Source of the DNA: Flavobacteriaceae bacterium
GTDB lineage: Bacteria; Bacteroidota; Bacteroidia; Flavobacteriales; Flavobacteriaceae
Assembly (NCBI GenBank): GCA_947453885.1
Contig: CANGIF010000033.1
Location: 1-36,356 of the forward strand
Length of the DNA: 36,356 bases
Direction of reading: 5' to 3'
Shown here: piece after piece, positions 33,159 through 36,356 of the stretch
Layout of the letters: each line of letters begins with the position of its first letter
Numbering within the stretch: position 1 is the first letter of the stretch
Translations under genes and position numbers: made by a program
Notes under the pieces: generated by a model
What the model saw: only the letters and a program-made list of their open reading frames with translations
What the model was told of the DNA's origin: nothing
The model's database searches: none

Positions 33159-34178
33159 TTAATACTTGCTCAGTTTTGCCTTAAGCATAAAATCTTCGGC
33201 TTTTTCAACCATGTTGAAACTACCGCAGAAAAAAGGTACTCTTTGGTGGAGTTCTGTAGGTTCAATTTCCATAATTCTTCCAAAACCATCAGATGCTTTG
33301 CCTCCTGCTTGTTCGGCAATAAATGCCATTGGATTGCATTCATACAACAAACGCAGTTTTCCTGCTTTTGCTTTTGAACTGGTTGGGTAAATGTAAATAC
33401 CGCCTTTAATCATGTTTCTATGAATATCCGAAACTAAACTACCAATATACCTTGAGGTGTATGGACGTTCCTCTTCTTCTAATTGGCAATATTTGATGTA
33501 ATCTTTAACACCTTGTGGAAAATGAACATAATTGCCTTCGTTTATGGAATATATTATTCCGTCTTTAGGGAATTGCATGTTGGGATGTGACAAATAAAAC
33601 GTGCCAATTGCTGGATTTAAAGTAAACCCATTTACGCCATGTCCGGTGGTGTATACCAACATTGTAGAAGTACCGTAAATTACATATCCTGCTGCCACTT
33701 GGTTAATGCCGGGTTGCAAGAAATCTTCAATGGTAACTGGAGTTCCTACTGGAGTTATGCGTCGGAAAACGGAAAAAATAGTTCCAACTGATACATTAAC
33801 ATCGATGTTGGACGAACCATCTAGTGGATCCATCAAAACGACATATTTGTTGTTATGACTGTTGTCTGAGCCAGAAACAGTAATGAAATCATCGTTTTCT
33901 TCAGATGCGATGCCGCATACTATTTCTCTGTTTATAAGCGTTTGAATAAAAATATTGTTGGCATAAACATCTAGCTTTTGTTGGTCTTCACCTTGAATGT
34001 TTTGCTCACCTGCAGCTCCTACTATATCTACCAAACCAGCTTTATTAACTTTGTAGTTAACCACTTTAGCTGCTAATCTGATTGAGTTGATAATTCGAGA
34101 CAATTCGCCCGAGGAATATTGAAAAGCATTTTGATTTTCAATAATAAATTCACCTAAAGTTTTGTTGCGTTCTTCCAT
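33159..34178 (-). CDS. fbp: Fructose-1,6-bisphosphatase, class 1
   Basis: A 339-residue class 1 FBPase, which removes the 1-phosphate of fructose-1,6-bisphosphate in gluconeogenesis. Motifs: IASEEND at 90-96, the metal-binding [21 protein letters not shown] from 116, [13 protein letters not shown], and [20 protein letters not shown]. The frame is open nine codons further to 34205, but [11 protein letters not shown] at 34178 matches the usual start of the family. It is divergent from the GNAT gene across about 110 bases. Together with pckA it gives the window both dedicated gluconeogenic steps. Confidence 0.96.
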   Translation of the reverse strand: MEERNKTLGEFIIENQNAFQYSSGELSRIINSIRLAAKVVNYKVNKAGLVDIVGAAGEQNIQGEDQQKLDVYANNIFIQTLINREIVCGIASEENDDFITVSGSDNSHNNKYVVLMDPLDGSSNIDVNVSVGTIFSVFRRITPVGTPVTIEDFLQPGINQVAAGYVIYGTSTMLVYTTGHGVNGFTLNPAIGTFYLSHPNMQFPKDGIIYSINEGNYVHFPQGVKDYIKYCQLEEEERPYTSRYIGSLVSDIHRNMIKGGIYIYPTSSKAKAGKLRLLYECNPMAFIAEQAGGKASDGFGRIMEIEPTELHQRVPFFCGSFNMVEKAEDFMLKAKLSKY

Positions 34179-34261
34179 TGCGAAAACGTTGTAGTTATTT
34201 TGCAAATATCGTATTTTTTATCAAAAAAAGACTGTTTTATGCAGATAGTTTCTAGGATTTG

Positions 34262-34269
34262 TATATTTG
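34262..34269 (+). promoter_or_regulatory. Possible -7 element (TATATTTG) for the GNAT gene
   Basis: Matches TAnnTTTG, 20 bases before the ATG at 34290. It lies inside the longer open frame that begins at 34200, supporting the later start. Confidence 0.45.
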
Positions 34270-34289
34270 TTAAAAATAAAGAAGTATTC

Positions 34290-34763
34290 ATGACAATTAG
34301 AGTTGGAACAAAACAAGACATGTCTGCAGTTTTGGAGTTGATTAAAGAACTTGCTGCTTTTGAAAAAGAGCCGGATGCGGTTATTCTAACTGTTGCCGAC
34401 TTAGTCCGAGATGGTTTCAATGAAAATCCATTGTTTGACACTTTTATTGCTGAACAGGATTCGGAAATAATAGGAATGGCATTGTACTATTTTAGATATT
34501 CTACTTGGAAAGGAAAAACAATTCATTTAGAAGATTTGATTGTAAAAGAACACGCAAGAAACTCGGGGTGTGGCTCAGCACTTTATGAAGCCGTTATGCG
34601 TAAAGCAAATGAAGAAGGAGTTAAAAGAGTTGAGTGGAATGTTTTAAATTGGAATACACCAGCTATTGCTTTTTATGAAAAAACAGGCGCTACAGTATTT
34701 GAGGATTGGCGAGTAGCTCAAATGGATGCTGGTGGAATTGTAAATTTTTTAGATAAAAAATAA
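34290..34763 (+). CDS. GNAT acetyltransferase, SSAT/thialysine N-acetyltransferase-like
   Basis: A 157-residue GNAT enzyme. The acetyl-CoA loop RNSGCG is at 90-95 (R-x-x-G-x-G). MALYYFRYSTWKGKTIHLEDLIV at 63-85 and WNVLNWNTPAIAFYEKTGA at 116-134 closely resemble the spermidine/spermine N1-acetyltransferase and thialysine acetyltransferase group; Tyr129 is the usual general acid. The substrate is therefore probably a primary amine (polyamine or lysine analogue), by family inference. The start at 34290 fits the family N-terminus (TIRVGTKQDMSAVLELIKELA) and follows a -7 element. The aspartate kinase gene starts 27 bases after it, so they are probably one transcript. Confidence 0.9.
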   Translation: MTIRVGTKQDMSAVLELIKELAAFEKEPDAVILTVADLVRDGFNENPLFDTFIAEQDSEIIGMALYYFRYSTWKGKTIHLEDLIVKEHARNSGCGSALYEAVMRKANEEGVKRVEWNVLNWNTPAIAFYEKTGATVFEDWRVAQMDAGGIVNFLDKK

Positions 34764-34790
34764 AAAAATAATATAGTAAACTACTTTGTT

Positions 34791-36047
34791 ATGAAAATTT
34801 TTAAATTTGGTGGCGCATCAATTAAAGATGTTGATGGAATTCGGAACGTTCATAGTGTTTTGAAAGAAGTTGGTTTTGAAAATGTGTTGTTGGTTGTTTC
34901 TGCAATGGGCAAAACTACTAATGCTTTGGAAATTGTAGTTTCAAATTATTTTGAAAAATCACCTAGTTTGTTGGCTTCTATCCAAGAGGTAAAAAAATAC
35001 CACAACCAAATAGCCATGTCGCTTTTTGAAGATGAAGAACACGATGTTTTCTTTGATTTAAACAATCATTTTGCCGATTTGGAATATTTTATTAGAAGTA
35101 ACAAATCACCCAATTATAATTTTGTTTATGATCAGATAGTAAGTTTTGGAGAGATAATTGCTACAACTTTACTTTCACATTTTATGAATTTAATGAATAT
35201 TCCAACTCAATGGCTTGATGTGAGAGATTTTATAAAGACGGATTCTAATTACCGAGATGCAGAAGTAGACTGGGAGTTGACTCAAAAAACAATTGCTAAA
35301 AATATAAAAAAGAATACTTTAAATATTACTCAGGGTTTTTTAGGATCGGATGAAAATCATTTTACGACTACTTTAGGTAGAGAAGGTTCTGATTATACTG
35401 CTGCAATTTTTGCTTATTGTTTAAACGCGGAAAGTGTTACTATTTGGAAAGATGTTCCAGGGGTTATGAACGCTGATCCAAGGTATTTTGAAAATGCCAC
35501 CTTGCTAAATCAAATATCGTATAGAGAGGCTATTGAACTGGCATTTTATGGTGCAAGTGTTATTCACCCTAAAACATTGCAACCTCTTCAAAAAAAGGAA
35601 ATTCCATTGTATGTAAAATCGTTTATTAACCCTACCATACCTGGAACTTGTGTTTCAAAAGGTGTTGATTTAGAACCACTTTTACCTTGTTATATTGTTA
35701 AAAAAAACCAATTATTGCTTTCGCTATCATCAATTGATTTTTCGTTTATTATGGAACAAAACATAAGCGATATTTTTAGTTTGTTACATCAATATAAAAT
35801 GAAAGTTAGTTTAATTCAGAATTCTGCAATTAGTTTTTCGGTATGTATTGAGGATAAATTTGTCAATTTTACTACTTTAAAAGCTATATTGTCTAAAAAA
35901 TTTAAAGTTTCGTATAATGAAAATGTCTCTTTATACACCATTAGGCATTTTACAGAAGAAGCCTTAAAGAGAATAGAAAAAGATAAAACAGTTTTACTTA
36001 AACAATTTAGTAGGGAAACGTTACAATTAATTACTAAAGAGAACTAG
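34791..36047 (+). CDS. Aspartate kinase (monofunctional)
   Basis: A 418-residue aspartate kinase, the first step from aspartate to lysine, threonine and methionine. KFGGAS at 5-10 is the family signature; TTLGREGSDYTAA at 193-205 and VTIWKDVPGVMNADPR at 216-231 form the substrate and ATP sites; YGASVIHPKTLQP follows. The C-terminal 120 residues are a diverged ACT-type regulatory region (LLLSLSSIDFSFI and the following strand-helix pattern). There is no homoserine dehydrogenase fusion. It sits behind the GNAT gene, divergent from fbp, and is followed by a terminator hairpin. Confidence 0.92.
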   Translation: MKIFKFGGASIKDVDGIRNVHSVLKEVGFENVLLVVSAMGKTTNALEIVVSNYFEKSPSLLASIQEVKKYHNQIAMSLFEDEEHDVFFDLNNHFADLEYFIRSNKSPNYNFVYDQIVSFGEIIATTLLSHFMNLMNIPTQWLDVRDFIKTDSNYRDAEVDWELTQKTIAKNIKKNTLNITQGFLGSDENHFTTTLGREGSDYTAAIFAYCLNAESVTIWKDVPGVMNADPRYFENATLLNQISYREAIELAFYGASVIHPKTLQPLQKKEIPLYVKSFINPTIPGTCVSKGVDLEPLLPCYIVKKNQLLLSLSSIDFSFIMEQNISDIFSLLHQYKMKVSLIQNSAISFSVCIEDKFVNFTTLKAILSKKFKVSYNENVSLYTIRHFTEEALKRIEKDKTVLLKQFSRETLQLITKEN

Positions 36048-36251
36048 TGAATTCTACATATTGCTAACTTAAGTTTTAGAAATGGAATGTTTTTATTAAT
36101 TTAAACAATTAATAAAGAATATAATCTTGGATTAAAATTTACATTTTACTTATAACTTAATTGTATGAAAAAAATATAGTTGCTTAATTTTGAGTTATAA
36201 TTTTCTATTTAGGCAAATTCAGAAGTAACCTTACTTTTTGGCAAAAAATAT
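36048..36251. other. Gap after aspartate kinase gene, nothing recognised
   Basis: About 200 AT-rich bases without an open frame of note or a clear promoter on either strand, ending at the hairpin at 36252. Confidence 0.5.
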
Positions 36252-36291
36252 AAAAATGACCAATTTTGATTTTCATTTTTGGTCATTTTTG
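36252..36291. terminator. Terminator, probably bidirectional
   Basis: AAAAATGACCAA at 36252-36263 pairs perfectly with TTGGTCATTTTT at 36279-36290 around a 15-base loop, with a T-run beyond. It could end both the aspartate kinase transcript and a minus-strand gene from the right. Confidence 0.75.
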
Positions 36292-36356
36292 TTTTTCAAA
36301 AGATTCTTTTGTGTGAAAAATGTTTTTTTGATCGTGACGAGGCGCACGTTCCCTAA
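36283..36356 (-). CDS. Possible C-terminal end of a minus-strand gene entering from the right
   Basis: Read on the minus strand, one frame is open from the window edge and stops with TGA at 36283-36285. The peptide RERAPRHDQKNIFHTKESFE is charged and looks coding, and the bases are more GC-rich than the surrounding gap. The stop lies within a terminator arm, as is common. Too little is present to name the gene. Confidence 0.35.
   Translation of the reverse strand, partial: RERAPRHDQKNIFHTKESFEKQK

Noticed and set aside
34200..34289. A 30-codon N-terminal extension of the GNAT protein.
   Set aside because: The family starts directly at TIRVGTKQD, and a -7 promoter element lies inside the extension, so translation from 34290 is more likely.

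Overview
The window looks like chromosome from a member of the Flavobacteriaceae, probably Flavobacterium or a close relative. The DNA is AT-rich, starts have no Shine-Dalgarno sequence, and several genes are preceded by the Bacteroidetes -7 element TAnnTTTG. Two exported proteins end in type IX secretion (T9SS) sorting domains, and the order rplM-rpsI-rpsB-tsf is typical of the phylum. All identifications rest on reading the translations; no database search was run.

Layout. (1) 1-1730, accessory: a terminator for a unit to the left, a Zeta-toxin-like P-loop kinase gene overlapped by an unlisted 48-codon gene (a possible toxin-antitoxin pair), then a DinB-family gene. The pair lies between two 41-nt direct repeats that can each fold into a hairpin. 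(2) 1898-7400, sugar and copper enzymes: a GH53 endo-galactanase lipoprotein (minus strand), a broken GntR-type regulator, a GH16 beta-glucanase with an unusual N-terminal domain, and a two-gene operon of a T9SS-exported multicopper oxidase and a redoxin. The GH53/GntR/GH16 part looks like a shrunken polysaccharide-utilisation locus that lost its regulator. (3) 7784-20800: one 4338-residue cell-surface protein with two homologous beta-helix modules, 15 tandem Ig-like repeats of about 92 residues and a ChiA-like sorting domain. (4) 21077-24204, minus strand: PEP carboxykinase, a DUF423 membrane protein and a LacI-type regulator. (5) 24482-27242: rplM-rpsI-rpsB-tsf with a strong promoter and a structured leader before rpsB. 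(6) 27445-33047, accessory: a WG-repeat protein, a lipoprotein, a DUF6261-like remnant containing a palindrome built of palindromes, a NERD-domain protein and an unidentified secreted protein. (7) 33159-36047: fructose-1,6-bisphosphatase divergent from an SSAT-like acetyltransferase and an aspartate kinase. A gene may enter on the minus strand from the right edge.

Core metabolism and translation (pckA, fbp, aspartate kinase, ribosomal genes) are interleaved with surface and accessory genes, and most units are separated by strong hairpin terminators. The most novel points are the repeat-flanked Zeta/small-protein pair, the apparent cysteine swap between Ig-like repeats 7 and 8 of the giant protein, the nested palindrome in the DUF6261 remnant, the structured rpsB leader and the decayed sugar-regulator locus. 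No CRISPR array, tRNA, rRNA or insertion sequence was seen.
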